From positions 2,540,501-2,604,500 of the forward strand of contig NZ_CP113162.1 in NCBI RefSeq assembly GCF_029030725.1: DNA of 64,000 nucleotides. The letters run 5' to 3'. Each line of letters begins with the position of its first letter. Position 1 is the stretch's first letter. The notes under the pieces were generated by a model, which saw only the letters and a program-made list of their open reading frames with translations, had not been told where the DNA came from and did no database searches. Made by a program: the position numbers and the translations under genes. Source of the DNA: [Pseudomonas] carboxydohydrogena (GTDB lineage Bacteria > Pseudomonadota > Alphaproteobacteria > Rhizobiales > Xanthobacteraceae). Positions 23,014 to 32,502 of this stretch are shown one piece after another.

Positions 23014-23331
23014 TCAGTCCGGCACCTTGAAAAACGGCGCGGGCACGAGCAGCTTGTTCTCCACCTTCACCACCAGCGGACGCATCTTCCTGGCATAGGA
23101 CTGCCAGTCCGGCGACGCCTGCAATTGCTTGCGCCGCTCGAAACGGTCGTCCAGACTTTCATAGCCCCACATGTGCACGATCTGATTCAACGGGCCGAAG
23201 TCGGTGTAATAGTAACCGACCATCTTCCCCAGAATCCGCACCTGACAGGCCATCCCCTCCTCCTCGTAGAGTTTCAGGAAGGTCGGCACCTGACCCGCGT
23301 GCAGGGTATAGATTCGCTCGTCCACGAACAT
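23014..23331 (-). CDS. NIPSNAP family protein
   Basis: A 105-residue protein starting MFVDERIYTLHAGQVPTFLKLYEEEG. The E-x-R-x-Y-T-L opening, the GYYYTDFGPLNQIVHMWGYESLDDR middle and the WQSYARKMRPLV end are the NIPSNAP dimeric ferredoxin-like fold. The function of bacterial members is unclear. It lies 66 nt downstream of prpB in the same direction and is probably the last gene of the methylcitrate operon; NIPSNAP genes often sit beside acyl-CoA genes. Confidence 0.85.
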   Translation of the reverse strand: MFVDERIYTLHAGQVPTFLKLYEEEGMACQVRILGKMVGYYYTDFGPLNQIVHMWGYESLDDRFERRKQLQASPDWQSYARKMRPLVVKVENKLLVPAPFFKVPD

Positions 23332-23397
23332 GCGCGCTCTCCGAATGGCCCGCGGCGGCGCTTGCCGCCGTCAGACGCGTGAGATGAATTCGAGATT

Positions 23398-24312
23398 CTA
23401 TTCGACCGCCTTCGGCACCACGCTCGCGACGATGGAGGCATCCAGCGCCTCGTAGTCGTGCAGGCGAATGGTGGCGTAAAGCTCGGCGCGGGTCTGCATG
23501 TCCGGCACCATCGCCTTGGTCATGCCGTCGCGCTTGAGCGCCGCGAACAGCCGCTCCTGCGCCTTGTTGGCGACACGCAGCGACGACACCGGCCAGATCA
23601 CCATCTTGTAGCCCATCGCCTCGAACTCCGAGGCGGTGAAGAACGGCGTGCGGCCGAACTCGGTCATGTTGGCGAGAAGCGGTACGCCCGGCATCCGCTT
23701 GGCGAATTCCGTGAACATCTCGCGCGAATTCAAAGCCTCGGGGAAGATCGCGTCCGCGCCCGCTTCCATGTAGAGCCTGGCGCGCGCCACCGCACCATCC
23801 ATGCCCTCGCTCGCTGCCGCATCGGTGCGCGCGATCAGGTAGAGATGCTTGCGCGCCTTGGCGGCGGAGGCAACCTTGGCCGCCATGTCGCGCGCGTCCG
23901 CGAGTTTCTTGTCGTTGAGGTGGCCACACTTCTTCGGCAACAACTGGTCCTCGATATGGACCGCGCCAGCGCCCGCATCCTCGAACGTCCGCACCATGTG
24001 CATGACGTTGAGCGCCTCGCCGTAACCGGTGTCGCCATCGACCAGCACCGGCAGGCCGGAGGCCCGCGCCACCTGCTTCACGAAGAACGAGACCTCATCG
24101 ACGGTAATCATGCCGAGATCGGGCAAGCCCATCGAGGCTGTCATCGCAGCACCCGAGAGATACAGCGCCTCGAAACCCGCGTCCTTCGCCTGCAACGCCG
24201 CCTGCCCGTTATGCGCGCCCGGAATTCCCAGAATTTGCGGACGGTTCACCAATGCGCGAAAACGCTCGCCCGCGGGACGATCGGACAGTTCAGCGCCGAC
24301 AAGATAGGTCAT
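23398..24312 (-). CDS. prpB: 2-methylisocitrate lyase
   Basis: A 304-residue member of the PEP mutase/isocitrate lyase family that splits 2-methylisocitrate into pyruvate and succinate. The signature loop LLPKKCGH (Cys129, His131), the Mg-binding VDGDTGYG (about 91-98) and HIEDQ are intact. AGGAGAG lies just before ATG 24312. It follows prpC with only 9 nt between them, so the two are co-translated. It is the final step of the methylcitrate cycle for propionyl-CoA. Confidence 0.93.
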   Translation of the reverse strand: MTYLVGAELSDRPAGERFRALVNRPQILGIPGAHNGQAALQAKDAGFEALYLSGAAMTASMGLPDLGMITVDEVSFFVKQVARASGLPVLVDGDTGYGEALNVMHMVRTFEDAGAGAVHIEDQLLPKKCGHLNDKKLADARDMAAKVASAAKARKHLYLIARTDAAASEGMDGAVARARLYMEAGADAIFPEALNSREMFTEFAKRMPGVPLLANMTEFGRTPFFTASEFEAMGYKMVIWPVSSLRVANKAQERLFAALKRDGMTKAMVPDMQTRAELYATIRLHDYEALDASIVASVVPKAVE

Positions 24313-24321
24313 GGTCTCTCC

Positions 24322-25509
24322 TTACGCCGCCTTGGTACCAGTCGATTTCTTGGCGGCCTTCTTGCCGCGCTGGCCGATCGGCACGAACTTCAGATTCTCC
24401 GGGCCGACATAGTTCGCCGACGGGCGGATGATCTTGTTGTCGATGCGCTGCTCGATGACGTGCGCGGCCCAGCCGGAAGTGCGCGCGATCACGAACAGCG
24501 GCGTGAACATCGCGGTCGGCACGCCCATCGCGTAATAGGACGCCGCGCTGAACCAGTCGAGGTTGGCGAACATCTTCTTGGTCTCGTCCATCACCGCCTC
24601 GATGCGGTCGGCGATCTCGAACATCCGCATGTCGCCGCGCTCCTCGCTGAGCTTGCGGGCGACTTCCTTGATGACCTTGTTGCGCGGATCGGCGACCGTA
24701 TAGACCGGGTGACCGAACCCGATCACCACTTCCTTGGCCTCGACCCGGCGGCGGATGTCGGCTTCCGCCTCGTCCGCATCGCGATAACGCTGCTGGATCT
24801 CGAAGGCGACCTCGTTGGCGCCGCCATGCTTGGGACCGCGCAGCGCGCCGATGCCGCCGGTGATCGCCGAATACATGTCCGAACCCGTGCCCGCGATGAC
24901 GCGCGCGGTGAAGGTGGAAGCGTTGAACTCGTGCTCGGCATAAAGGATGAGCGAGGTGTGCATCGCGCGCTCGTGCGATGCCGAGGGCTTCCTGCCGTGC
25001 AGCAGATGCAGGAAATGCGCGCCGATAGAATCGTCGTCGGTCTCGACGTCGATCCGCTTGCCGTTGTGCGAGAAGTGATACCAGTACAGCAGCATCGAAC
25101 CCAGAGAGGCCATCAGCCGGTCTGCGATGTCCTTCGCGCCGGGCTGGTTATGGTCGTGCGCTTCCGGCAGCACGCAACCAAGCGCCGAGACGCCGGAACG
25201 CATCACGTCCATCGGATGCGCCGCCGCCGGAATCTGTTCCAGCGTGGCCTTCACCGCCGCAGGCAATCCGCGCATCGCCTTGAGCTTCGCCTTGTAGGAG
25301 GCCAACTCCGCGACGGTCGGCAGCACGCCGTGCACCAGAAGATAAGCGATTTCCTCGAACTCGCAGGTCTCCGCCACGTCGAGAATATCGTAGCCGCGAT
25401 AATGCAGGTCGTTGCCGGTGCGGCCGACGGTGCACAACGCGGTGTTGCCGGCCTGCACGCCGGACAGCGCCACGGATTTCTTCGGCTTCGGTGCGGAGTT
25501 CGTTTCCAT
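24322..25509 (-). CDS. prpC: 2-methylcitrate synthase
   Basis: A 395-residue citrate-synthase fold enzyme condensing propionyl-CoA and oxaloacetate. Motifs: GLPAAV then [28 protein letters not shown] with its active-site His, and VIGFGHPVY. The short N-terminus and the neighbouring prpB and prpD favour methylcitrate synthase over the TCA citrate synthase. Unusual is a basic C-terminal tail of about a dozen residues ([15 protein letters not shown]), absent from the enzymes I know. AGGGA lies about 7 nt before ATG 25509. Confidence 0.92.
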   Translation of the reverse strand: METNSAPKPKKSVALSGVQAGNTALCTVGRTGNDLHYRGYDILDVAETCEFEEIAYLLVHGVLPTVAELASYKAKLKAMRGLPAAVKATLEQIPAAAHPMDVMRSGVSALGCVLPEAHDHNQPGAKDIADRLMASLGSMLLYWYHFSHNGKRIDVETDDDSIGAHFLHLLHGRKPSASHERAMHTSLILYAEHEFNASTFTARVIAGTGSDMYSAITGGIGALRGPKHGGANEVAFEIQQRYRDADEAEADIRRRVEAKEVVIGFGHPVYTVADPRNKVIKEVARKLSEERGDMRMFEIADRIEAVMDETKKMFANLDWFSAASYYAMGVPTAMFTPLFVIARTSGWAAHVIEQRIDNKIIRPSANYVGPENLKFVPIGQRGKKAAKKSTGTKAA

Positions 25510-25607
25510 CGCATGTCCCTTCGTCGTGTTGCTGGTCTTCGACAGGCCGCCAGGCGGCCTGTCGCGCCGTTATATTGAATGCGCCTTCGCGCGCAGGCGG
25601 ACGCGCG

Positions 25608-27119
25608 TTACTTCGCGCGCCAGTCGAAAATGCCGTGATGCGACGGCGCACCAAGCCGCGCCGCCTCGACGGTGAACGACAGTTGCGACAAATCCTTCAG
25701 CGACGGCAACTGCTCGACCGCCGCGATGAAGCGATCCTGCTCCGCCGCCGGCACGATGCCTTCCGCCAGCGTGCGGAATTTCTTGATGTAGTCCGGCCGC
25801 GTGAACGGACGCGCGCCGAGCGGGTTGGCGTCGGCGATCGCGAGTTCGTCCTCGATCACCTTGCCGTCATTGAGCGTGACGACGACCTTGCCGCCGAACG
25901 CCTTCTCCTTCGGGTCCTGGCTGTGGTAGCGGCGCGTCCACTCCTTGTCCTCGACGGTCGAGATCTTGTGCCACAGCGCCACGGTATCCTTGCGCTGCGC
26001 GCGCTCGGGCGCATAGGACTTCTCGTGATGCCAGCCGCCGTCCTCGAGTGCGACGGCGAAGATGTACATGATGGAATGGTCGAGCGTTTCGCGGCTCGCC
26101 TTCGGGTCCATCTTCTGCGGATCGTTGGCGCCGGTGCCGATCACATAATGGGTGTGATGGCTGGTGTGGATGACGATGCTCTTGACCTTCGACAGATCGC
26201 CGATCTTCGGACCCATCCGGCGGGCGAGATCGATCAGCGCCTGGCTCTGATACTCGGCGGAATGCTCCTTGGTGTAGGTCTCGAGAATGGCGCGCTTGGG
26301 CTCGCCCTTTTCCGGCAGCGGCACGACATATTCCGCCTTCGGGCCGGACAGCAGCCAGGCGATGAAACCGTCCTCGCCTTCCCATGCGGGCGACGGCGCG
26401 CCCTCGCCGCGCATCACGCGGTCCACGGCCTCGATTGCCATCTTGCCCGCGAACGCAGGCGCATAGGCCTTCCAGCTCGAAATCTCGCCCTTGCGCGACT
26501 GCCGCGTGGTGGTGGTGACATGCAGCGCCTGCTGCACGGCCTGATAGATCGTCTCGGCCGGCAGCTTCAACAGCGTGCCGATGCCCGCCGCAACAGAAGG
26601 ACCGAGATGGGCGATGTGGTCGATCTTGTGCTCATGCAGGCAGATGCCCTTCACAAGGTTGACCTGAATTTCATAGCCGGTGGCAAGGCCGCGCACGAGG
26701 TCCGCGCCGGTGAGGCCGGTGTGCTGCGCAACCGCGAGGATCGGCGGAATGTTGTCGCCGGGATGCGAGTAGTCGGCGGCGAGGAACGTGTCGTGGAAAT
26801 CGAGTTCGCGCACCGCGACGCCGTTCGCCCACGCCGCCCATTCCGGCGACACGCGCTTGTCGCTCGCAAGACCGAAGATCGTGGCGCCGGGCGCAAACGG
26901 ATGCGCCTGAGCCTGCGCCCGCGCGCTCGCCACCGGACGCCGCGCCAGCGATGCCGCAGCGACCGACGCGTTGTCGATGATGCGGTTGCCGATCATCTCC
27001 GTCACGGCGGGCTCGACCGCGACCGGATCGGCGGCGACTTCGGCGATCTTCCAGGCCAACTGGTCGGCGCGCTCGAGATGTTCGGCGGACTTGTAGGTAC
27101 GGACGGAGTGGTTCTTCAC
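25608..27119 (-). CDS. prpD: 2-methylcitrate dehydratase
   Basis: A 503-residue MmgE/PrpD family enzyme that dehydrates 2-methylcitrate to 2-methylaconitate. The start is GTG 27119 (AAGGATAG upstream). Family blocks include [22 protein letters not shown] near residue 105 and [14 protein letters not shown] near the C-terminus. It lies 30 nt downstream of the thioesterase gene and 98 nt upstream of prpC. PrpD here is iron-sulfur independent, so no AcnD/PrpF pair is needed and none is present. Confidence 0.93.
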   Translation of the reverse strand: MKNHSVRTYKSAEHLERADQLAWKIAEVAADPVAVEPAVTEMIGNRIIDNASVAAASLARRPVASARAQAQAHPFAPGATIFGLASDKRVSPEWAAWANGVAVRELDFHDTFLAADYSHPGDNIPPILAVAQHTGLTGADLVRGLATGYEIQVNLVKGICLHEHKIDHIAHLGPSVAAGIGTLLKLPAETIYQAVQQALHVTTTTRQSRKGEISSWKAYAPAFAGKMAIEAVDRVMRGEGAPSPAWEGEDGFIAWLLSGPKAEYVVPLPEKGEPKRAILETYTKEHSAEYQSQALIDLARRMGPKIGDLSKVKSIVIHTSHHTHYVIGTGANDPQKMDPKASRETLDHSIMYIFAVALEDGGWHHEKSYAPERAQRKDTVALWHKISTVEDKEWTRRYHSQDPKEKAFGGKVVVTLNDGKVIEDELAIADANPLGARPFTRPDYIKKFRTLAEGIVPAAEQDRFIAAVEQLPSLKDLSQLSFTVEAARLGAPSHHGIFDWRAK

Positions 27120-27149
27120 GTGTCGCTATCCTTGGCTGCGTTATCGGGA

Positions 27150-27569
27150 TTATTCGGGATCGATCCTGACAGGGCGTCCCTGCTCGTTGACCGCGACCAT
27201 CTCGAACTGCCCGCGCATCGCTGTCCGATGCTGCTTGCTTGCGAGATCCTCGCGAATGATTTCGACGGCGACCGTCATCGAGCTTGTACCAGCGCGCGCG
27301 ACGCGCGCGACGATCTCGATCAATTCCCCGACCTTGACCGGCTCGAGAAAATCCACCTTCTCCGCCGTCGCCATCACCACGTTGCGCCCGGCGCGGCGCG
27401 CGCCAGCGATATACGCCGCCTTCGCCATCAGGCTCAGCGCGTTGCCCGCGAACAGGGTGCCGTAATGATTGGAATGCTCGGGAAAAACCACTTCCAACAG
27501 ACGGGTCTCGCCCGAGGCGGACGCGTCGGTTTGCGCTTGCGGATGGTGGCTGGAACCCCGGTTGCTCAT
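27150..27569 (-). CDS. Hotdog-fold acyl-CoA thioesterase
   Basis: A 139-residue hotdog thioesterase (YciA/BFIT type). The VFPEHSNHYGTLFAGNALSLMAKAAY segment contains the conserved hotdog helix residues, followed by VDFLEPVKVGELIEI. It hydrolyses acyl-CoA to free acid and CoA. It is the first gene of the run leading into prpD (30-nt gap), which suggests a release valve when propionyl-CoA or methylcitrate-pathway CoA esters build up. That role is inference. Confidence 0.85.
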   Translation of the reverse strand: MSNRGSSHHPQAQTDASASGETRLLEVVFPEHSNHYGTLFAGNALSLMAKAAYIAGARRAGRNVVMATAEKVDFLEPVKVGELIEIVARVARAGTSSMTVAVEIIREDLASKQHRTAMRGQFEMVAVNEQGRPVRIDPE

Positions 27570-27765
27570 CGTGCGGGGACACTAGCCACACCTGCCGCCA
27601 TTTGAAAACGGCGAAGAAAGTCTAGGCCGGCACCAGACGTCGCGCCTCGCGCGCCAAATGGCCGGTTTTGCCCACAAAACGCGCCAGCCCCCCGGCTTTT
27701 TCAGCGCACCCATGCGAAGCTGTTAGGAAAGAATTTCTCTTATCTTCCTCGCATGTTGCCCGGTG

Positions 27766-27797
27766 TTTCAGACTACAGCACGGCAATTTCAGACTAC
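27766..27797. promoter_or_regulatory. Direct repeat upstream of the thioesterase-prp operon
   Basis: TTTCAGACTAC occurs at 27766-27776 and again, perfectly, at 27787-27797. The 21-bp spacing is two helical turns, as expected for two regulator half-sites on the same face. It lies in the 300-bp gap 27570-27869, about 200 bp upstream of the thioesterase start; the rest of that gap holds no convincing gene. Confidence 0.5.
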
Positions 27798-27869
27798 GGG
27801 ACATCCACACCCTCGAAGGTCCGGACGCTCGCCCCTCAGGCCCTTGATTCTTGCAGATCGGCGGTCGAT

Positions 27870-28769
27870 TCATACCGGTGCCGGCAATGTGCCGTGCAGA
27901 TGCCGGGCCATGTCGAGCAAGGCCGCGGTGAGAGGACTCATCGGGTCACGGTGGACCGTGACCAAACCGATCGAATGGACATTCTCCGGCTCCACGATCG
28001 GAATCGCGCGAACCCGATCGGTGAGACCAAGTGTCTCGGCCAGAAGCGCCGGCATGATGCTCGCCCAGCGCCCGGAACGGACATGGGCATAGAGAACGAT
28101 CATCGAGTTGGATTCGAGCGTGGTGGACACCGTCACCCCGGCCTTGAACAGCATCTGGTCGATGATCCGGCGGTTCTGCATGTCGGGCGTCAGCAGGCAC
28201 AGCGGAATCTTGCCGACCTCCGCCCAGGTGACCGTCTTCCGGTCGCCGAGTTCGCTGTCCGGCGAGGTCAGCAGCCGGTACTGCTCCAGATATAAAGGCT
28301 CGCGGTCGAGCTTCCCGAGCGGTTCGTTGTCGAGATAGGTCAGCCCGGCATCGATCTCCAGATTTTCCAGCATCCGCAGGATCTCGATCGAGGTGCGCGA
28401 CAGGATGGTGAATCTCACGCCCGGATGGCGGGCGCGGAACGGCGTGGTCAGCGCCGCTGTCATCGCCAGCGCGGTCGGGATCGCCGCCAGCCGCACATGG
28501 CCGCTCAGGCCGTACTTGACGGTCTCGATGTCCTCGCGCATCGCGCGCGCGTCGCCGACGATCCGGCGCGCCCATGCCAGCACCCGCTCGCCTTCCGGAG
28601 TGAAGCCCTGAAAACGCGAGCCGCGATTCACGAGCAGCGTGCCGAAGGAATCCTCGAGCTGCTTGATCGCCGCTGAAAGGGTCGGCTGGCTGACATGGCT
28701 GATCTCGGCGGCGCGGCCGAAATGCCGCTCACCGGCAAGCGCAATCAGGAATTCGAGCTTGTCGATCAT
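27870..28769 (-). CDS. LysR-type transcriptional regulator
   Basis: A 299-residue regulator with an N-terminal winged HTH (residues ~1-65, ERHFGRAAEISHVSQPTLSAAIKQLED) and a type-2 periplasmic-binding co-inducer domain (about 90-295). The HTH variant, with FQGFTPEGERVLAWARRIV, resembles the subgroup I recall beside formate dehydrogenase operons in this family of bacteria, but no such operon is here. It is divergent from the dehalogenase-like hydrolase across 288 bp that hold a LysR-type box (28872-28892), so that hydrolase is the obvious target. Confidence 0.9.
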   Translation of the reverse strand: MIDKLEFLIALAGERHFGRAAEISHVSQPTLSAAIKQLEDSFGTLLVNRGSRFQGFTPEGERVLAWARRIVGDARAMREDIETVKYGLSGHVRLAAIPTALAMTAALTTPFRARHPGVRFTILSRTSIEILRMLENLEIDAGLTYLDNEPLGKLDREPLYLEQYRLLTSPDSELGDRKTVTWAEVGKIPLCLLTPDMQNRRIIDQMLFKAGVTVSTTLESNSMIVLYAHVRSGRWASIMPALLAETLGLTDRVRAIPIVEPENVHSIGLVTVHRDPMSPLTAALLDMARHLHGTLPAPV

Positions 28770-28871
28770 CCGGTCGGGCGCCCTGCTCTGCCATCAGCCA
28801 CATAACCGGCAGATCTATTTTATGAATTTGTAACGAGCGGCCGGCATCGCTGTCCGATCATCGTTTCAAAT

Positions 28872-28892
28872 TATGCGATTTGCGATGGCATA
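28872..28892. promoter_or_regulatory. Candidate LysR box (TATGC-N11-GCATA)
   Basis: A 5-bp inverted repeat with an 11-nt spacer fits the T-N11-A core bound by LysR regulators. It lies between the divergent LysR gene and the hydrolase, about 100 bp from the former and 165 bp from the latter. Confidence 0.5.
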
Positions 28893-29057
28893 CCCTCAAT
28901 ATGAATTCTCGAACCTAACTCACAAAACCCGCTCGGGATTTGGAGGAATCGGCAACAATAGGCTCCGGTGCATCCGCGCCATGCGCTCCGGCCGCTGCCG
29001 CATCCGATGGATTTCCCGCACAATCGGCCTTCGGCCCGAATACGGAATGCCCCAGCC

Positions 29058-29969
29058 ATGAACGCCATCATCAAGGAACTCGGCCCCTCCCGCTTTCTCG
29101 ATGGCTTCCGCGACATCGACGCCGACCTCGGCAACGGCATCACGATTCACGCGGCCATCGCAGGGCACGGCCCGCCTCTCCTGCTGCTGCACGGCCATCC
29201 GCACACGCACATCACCTGGCGCAAGATCGCGCCCCGGCTAGCCCGCCGCTTCAGCGTGGTCGCCGCCGACCTGCGCGGCTACGGCGACAGCAGCAAGCCC
29301 GCGAGTAGCGCCAGCCACATCGAATATTCAAAACGGGCGATGGCGCAGGACCAGATCGACCTGATGCGCGCGCTGGGACATTCGCGCTTCTCCGTCGCGG
29401 GCCATGACCGCGGCGGCCGCGTCGCGCACCGCATGGCGCTCGACCATCCCGGCGCGGTGACGCGCATCGCCCTGATGGACATCGCGCCGACCGCCACGAT
29501 GTACGCGCTGACCGACATGGAATTCGCCCGGCGATATTTCTGGTGGTTCTTCCTGATCCAGCCCGAGCCGCTGCCGGAGCGGCTGATCGCCGCCGATCCC
29601 GAATATTTCCTGCGCACCCATCTCGACGGCCAAACGAAATTGGCCGGGGCGACCGAGCCCGAAGCCTTCGCCGAATATCTGCGCTGTTACAGCGATCCGG
29701 AGTCGCGCCATGCCATCTGCGAGGACTATCGCGCCGCCGCGACCATCGATCTGCAACACGACGCGGCGGATGCCGACAAGCGCGTGACCGCGCCATTGCT
29801 CGCCATCTGGGGCCGACGCGGCACCGTCGGCGCTCTCTATGATGTGCTTGCGACATGGCGCGACAAGGCCACCCATGTCGAGGGGGGCGCGCTCGATTGC
29901 GGCCACACCTTGCAGGAGGAACTGCCGGACGAAACGTTCGCGGAGTTGGAGAGATTCTTTTTGGCTTGA
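29058..29969 (+). CDS. Alpha/beta hydrolase, haloacetate dehalogenase-like
   Basis: A 303-residue alpha/beta hydrolase close in layout to fluoroacetate dehalogenase. ATG 29058 (MNAIIKEL) gives the family length. The nucleophile Asp117 lies in GHDRGGR together with the carboxylate-binding pair Arg118/Arg121; Asp141 and His283 (CGHTLQEE) complete the catalytic set. The segments LLLHGHPHTHITW, QPEPLPERL and HAICEDYRAAATIDLQHD align with the Rhodopseudomonas enzyme. Two of the three halide-pocket positions (His, Trp, Tyr in that enzyme, as I remember it) read Trp162, Trp163 and Thr229 here, so fluoride release is doubtful. It may be a chloro/bromoacetate dehalogenase or an epoxide hydrolase-like enzyme. 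It diverges from a LysR gene. Confidence 0.8.
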   Translation: MNAIIKELGPSRFLDGFRDIDADLGNGITIHAAIAGHGPPLLLLHGHPHTHITWRKIAPRLARRFSVVAADLRGYGDSSKPASSASHIEYSKRAMAQDQIDLMRALGHSRFSVAGHDRGGRVAHRMALDHPGAVTRIALMDIAPTATMYALTDMEFARRYFWWFFLIQPEPLPERLIAADPEYFLRTHLDGQTKLAGATEPEAFAEYLRCYSDPESRHAICEDYRAAATIDLQHDAADADKRVTAPLLAIWGRRGTVGALYDVLATWRDKATHVEGGALDCGHTLQEELPDETFAELERFFLA

Positions 29970-29971
29970 GC

Positions 29972-30053
29972 CGTCATTGCGAGGAGCGTCAGCGACGAAG
30001 CAATCCAGTCTTTCTTGCCGCTTCTGGATTGCTTCGCTTCGCTCGCAATGACG
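29972..30053. repeat. Dispersed palindromic repeat (REP-like)
   Basis: The left arm (29973-30008) begins GTCATTGCGAGGAGCG and ends GCAATCCAG. The right arm (30024-30052) is its near-perfect inverse, CTGGATTGCTTCG ending GCAATGAC. This GTCATTGCGAG...GCAATCCAG palindrome is a well-known intergenic repeat of many genomes, including this group. It sits directly between the convergent hydrolase and AEC transporter stops and may act as a transcript end. Confidence 0.85.
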
Positions 30054-30056
30054 ATC

Positions 30057-30992
30057 CTACACCGCGATCGCGATATAAACCGACACCGTCACGATCGACA
30101 AAATCGTCGAGACCAGAATGGTGGTGGACGTGATGCCGGCCTCGCGCCGGTACAACTCCGCGAGCATGAAGGGGCCGGTCCCGGTCGGCAGCGCCGCCAG
30201 CAGCACCGCCGCATGGGTGAGGAACGGCGACAGTTTGAACACCTGCGTCGCCAGCACCCAGGCGATCGCCGGGTGAACCAGCAATTTGAGCACAACGAAC
30301 AATGTCGCCGCGCGCTTATCGGCTCCCGCGCCTTCACGCTTTTCCGCGAGGAACAAACCGAGCGTCACCAGCGCGCAGGGCGCTGCCGTCGCGGCCAGCA
30401 GCTTGACGAAATGATCGAGCGGCTCCGCGATCGTCACGCCGGTGATCGGAACCAGCGCCCCGAGCACCGGCGCCACCAGCAGCGGATTGCGGATCAGCGA
30501 GCGAGCGACCTTCAGCGCCACCAGATGCGGCTTGCCTTGCGGCTGCAACCCGATCTCGATCAGCACGATGGCGACGGCGAACACCACGCAGACGGTGATG
30601 ATGCAGGAGATCGTGGTCGGCGCCATCGCCTCCTGCCCGAGCACCAGAAGCGCCAGCGGAAATCCCATGAAACCCGTATTGGCATAGCCCGCATTGAGCC
30701 CGTCGATGGCGGCATCGGCCAGATGGCGTGGCTTGCGATAACGCAGCGCGACCGCCAGCGCGAACACGATCAGGCTGCTCAATCCGAACACGCCGATGAA
30801 ACCGGGCTTCCAGATATCGCTCCAGCCCGCATGCGCGATCACATCGAACAGCAGCGCGGGCAGCGCGAGATAGACCACGAAGCGGTTAAGCTCAGATGTC
30901 GATTGCGGACCCAGCACGCCAAGGCGGCGCACCAGCCACCCCGTGAAGATCAGCGCAAAGACAGGAAAAACAACGACAAGTGCGGACAGCAT
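30057..30992 (-). CDS. AEC family transporter (auxin efflux carrier type)
   Basis: A 311-residue integral membrane protein with about ten hydrophobic segments in two five-helix halves. The family's N-terminal FPVFALIFTGWLVRRLG, LNRFVVYLALPALLF and GYANTGFMGFPLALL blocks are present, as is the C-terminal AALPTGTGPFMLAELY. AEC proteins carry small carboxylates such as malonate or malate, or auxin-like compounds; the substrate is not readable here. ATG 30992. It is monocistronic and converges on the hydrolase with the palindromic repeat between them. Confidence 0.88.
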   Translation of the reverse strand: MLSALVVVFPVFALIFTGWLVRRLGVLGPQSTSELNRFVVYLALPALLFDVIAHAGWSDIWKPGFIGVFGLSSLIVFALAVALRYRKPRHLADAAIDGLNAGYANTGFMGFPLALLVLGQEAMAPTTISCIITVCVVFAVAIVLIEIGLQPQGKPHLVALKVARSLIRNPLLVAPVLGALVPITGVTIAEPLDHFVKLLAATAAPCALVTLGLFLAEKREGAGADKRAATLFVVLKLLVHPAIAWVLATQVFKLSPFLTHAAVLLAALPTGTGPFMLAELYRREAGITSTTILVSTILSIVTVSVYIAIAV

Positions 30993-31226
30993 GCTCGACC
31001 GGTCAACAGCACCGCACCCAATCTGCGGCGGGCGATAAGACCATATTTCCCACGCCTTTCAACACGGCCGCCAGCATTCCCCATAAGACTTTCGTGAACC
31101 TGGCCCGGCATCCGGGTCATTCTCCACGCAGCTATGCAGATCGACCGCTGGCACCTTCCATCCCTGCATGGGAAACCTTCGTCCGCGTTGTTGAAAGCCG
31201 CACGATATGCTTGAGCTAACGTCCTG

Positions 31227-32471
31227 ATGGACAAATCGACGCCCAGTTCTGAAACCGATACCGGCCCGGCCATGACATCTGCGATGACATGGACCGAGCG
31301 CGGCACCAGCACGTATCGCCGAACCTCGATCGCGCTGTTCCTGGCAGGCTTCGTCACCTTCACGCTGGTCTATGACGTGCAGCCGCTGCTGCCGGAATTC
31401 GCCGCCGATTTTCAGGTCAGCGCCGCCACAAGCTCGCTCGCCCTGTCGGTGACGACCGCCGCGCTCGCCATCGCCATCCTGTGCGCGGGCGCGGGTTCCG
31501 AGATGTTCGGGCGGCGCGGCCTGATGTTCGCCTCGATGTGCGTCGCCTCGTTCCTGAACATCGCCCAGGCGATCGTGCCGGGCTGGCACGCCCTTCTTAT
31601 CCTGCGCGCGCTGGAGGGAATCGTGCTCGGCGGCGTGCCCGCGGTGGCGATGGCCTACCTCGCCGAGGAGATCCATCCCAAGGGGCTTGGGCTGACGATG
31701 GGCCTTTATGTCGGCGGCACGGCGTTCGGCGGCATGGCGGGGCGCGTGCTCAGCGGCATCATCGCGGAATACACATCGTGGCGCTGGTCGCTCGGCGTCA
31801 TCGGCGCCATCGACCTCGTGATGACATTCGCCTTCATCATGCTGCTGCCGCCGTCGCGCAATTTCGAGCGCCAGTTGAAATTCGACGCCGGCTATCATCT
31901 GCAAGCATGGGCAGGCCATCTGAAGCACTCCGGCCTGCCCTACCTGTTCGCCATCGGCGGCCTCGCGATGGGCGCTTTCGTCACGATCTACAATTACGCG
32001 GCCTTCCGGCTGGTCGGTCCGCCCTATGAACTCAACCAGACGCAACTCGGCGCGATCTTCGCGGTGTACCTGTTCGGCATCGTCGCCTCCTCGACAGCCG
32101 GTGCGATGGTGGATCGCGTGGGGCGCGGCCCTGTCCTCATCACCGGCATCGCCATCATGCTGGCGGGAATCGCCGCCACGCTCCTGCATCCCCTGTTCTG
32201 GGTGATTACAGGCATCGCGCTCGTCACCATCGGGTTTTTCGTCTCCCATTCCGTCGCAAGCGGCTGGGTCGGACGCATGGCCGCCAACACCAAGGGGCAC
32301 GCTGCGTCGCTGTATCTTCTGGCGTACTACACGGGATCGAGCATCGCCGGTTGGGTGGGCGGATGGTTCTGGGCCGTCGAGGGCTGGCTCGCGGTCGCGG
32401 CATTTACCGGGCTGCTGATCGCGGGCGCGCTCGCCGCAGGGATTCATCTGGCGCGGACGCATCCCGGCTAA
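31227..32471 (+). CDS. MFS transporter, YnfM-like
   Basis: A 414-residue major facilitator protein with twelve predicted helices. The LVYDVQPLLPEFAADFQVS segment after the first helix, the MFGRRG loop between helices 2 and 3, and AMAYLAEEIHPKGLG resemble the YnfM/arabinose-efflux subgroup. The hydrophilic N-terminus (about 33 residues) is longer than usual, so a downstream ATG (MTWTERG) could be the true start. It probably effluxes a small molecule; nothing nearby identifies it. Confidence 0.87.
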   Translation: MDKSTPSSETDTGPAMTSAMTWTERGTSTYRRTSIALFLAGFVTFTLVYDVQPLLPEFAADFQVSAATSSLALSVTTAALAIAILCAGAGSEMFGRRGLMFASMCVASFLNIAQAIVPGWHALLILRALEGIVLGGVPAVAMAYLAEEIHPKGLGLTMGLYVGGTAFGGMAGRVLSGIIAEYTSWRWSLGVIGAIDLVMTFAFIMLLPPSRNFERQLKFDAGYHLQAWAGHLKHSGLPYLFAIGGLAMGAFVTIYNYAAFRLVGPPYELNQTQLGAIFAVYLFGIVASSTAGAMVDRVGRGPVLITGIAIMLAGIAATLLHPLFWVITGIALVTIGFFVSHSVASGWVGRMAANTKGHAASLYLLAYYTGSSIAGWVGGWFWAVEGWLAVAAFTGLLIAGALAAGIHLARTHPG

Positions 32472-32502
32472 GGCGGTTTCAACTGACGCAAAATCATGCA
32501 CT

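Noticed and set aside
25491-27605. Rightward open frame of 704 codons opposite prpD and the thioesterase
   Set aside because: The antisense strand carries two well-defined genes; the long frame arises from high GC and codon bias.
27622-27873. Leftward 83-codon frame between the thioesterase and LysR genes
   Set aside because: It overlaps the end of the LysR gene and the direct repeat, lacks a ribosome site and matches nothing; too weak to report as a gene.
28968-29057. N-terminal extension of the dehalogenase-like hydrolase
   Set aside because: The family N-terminus begins at the ATG at 29058, and the extra 30 codons are Arg/Pro-rich with no similarity to relatives.
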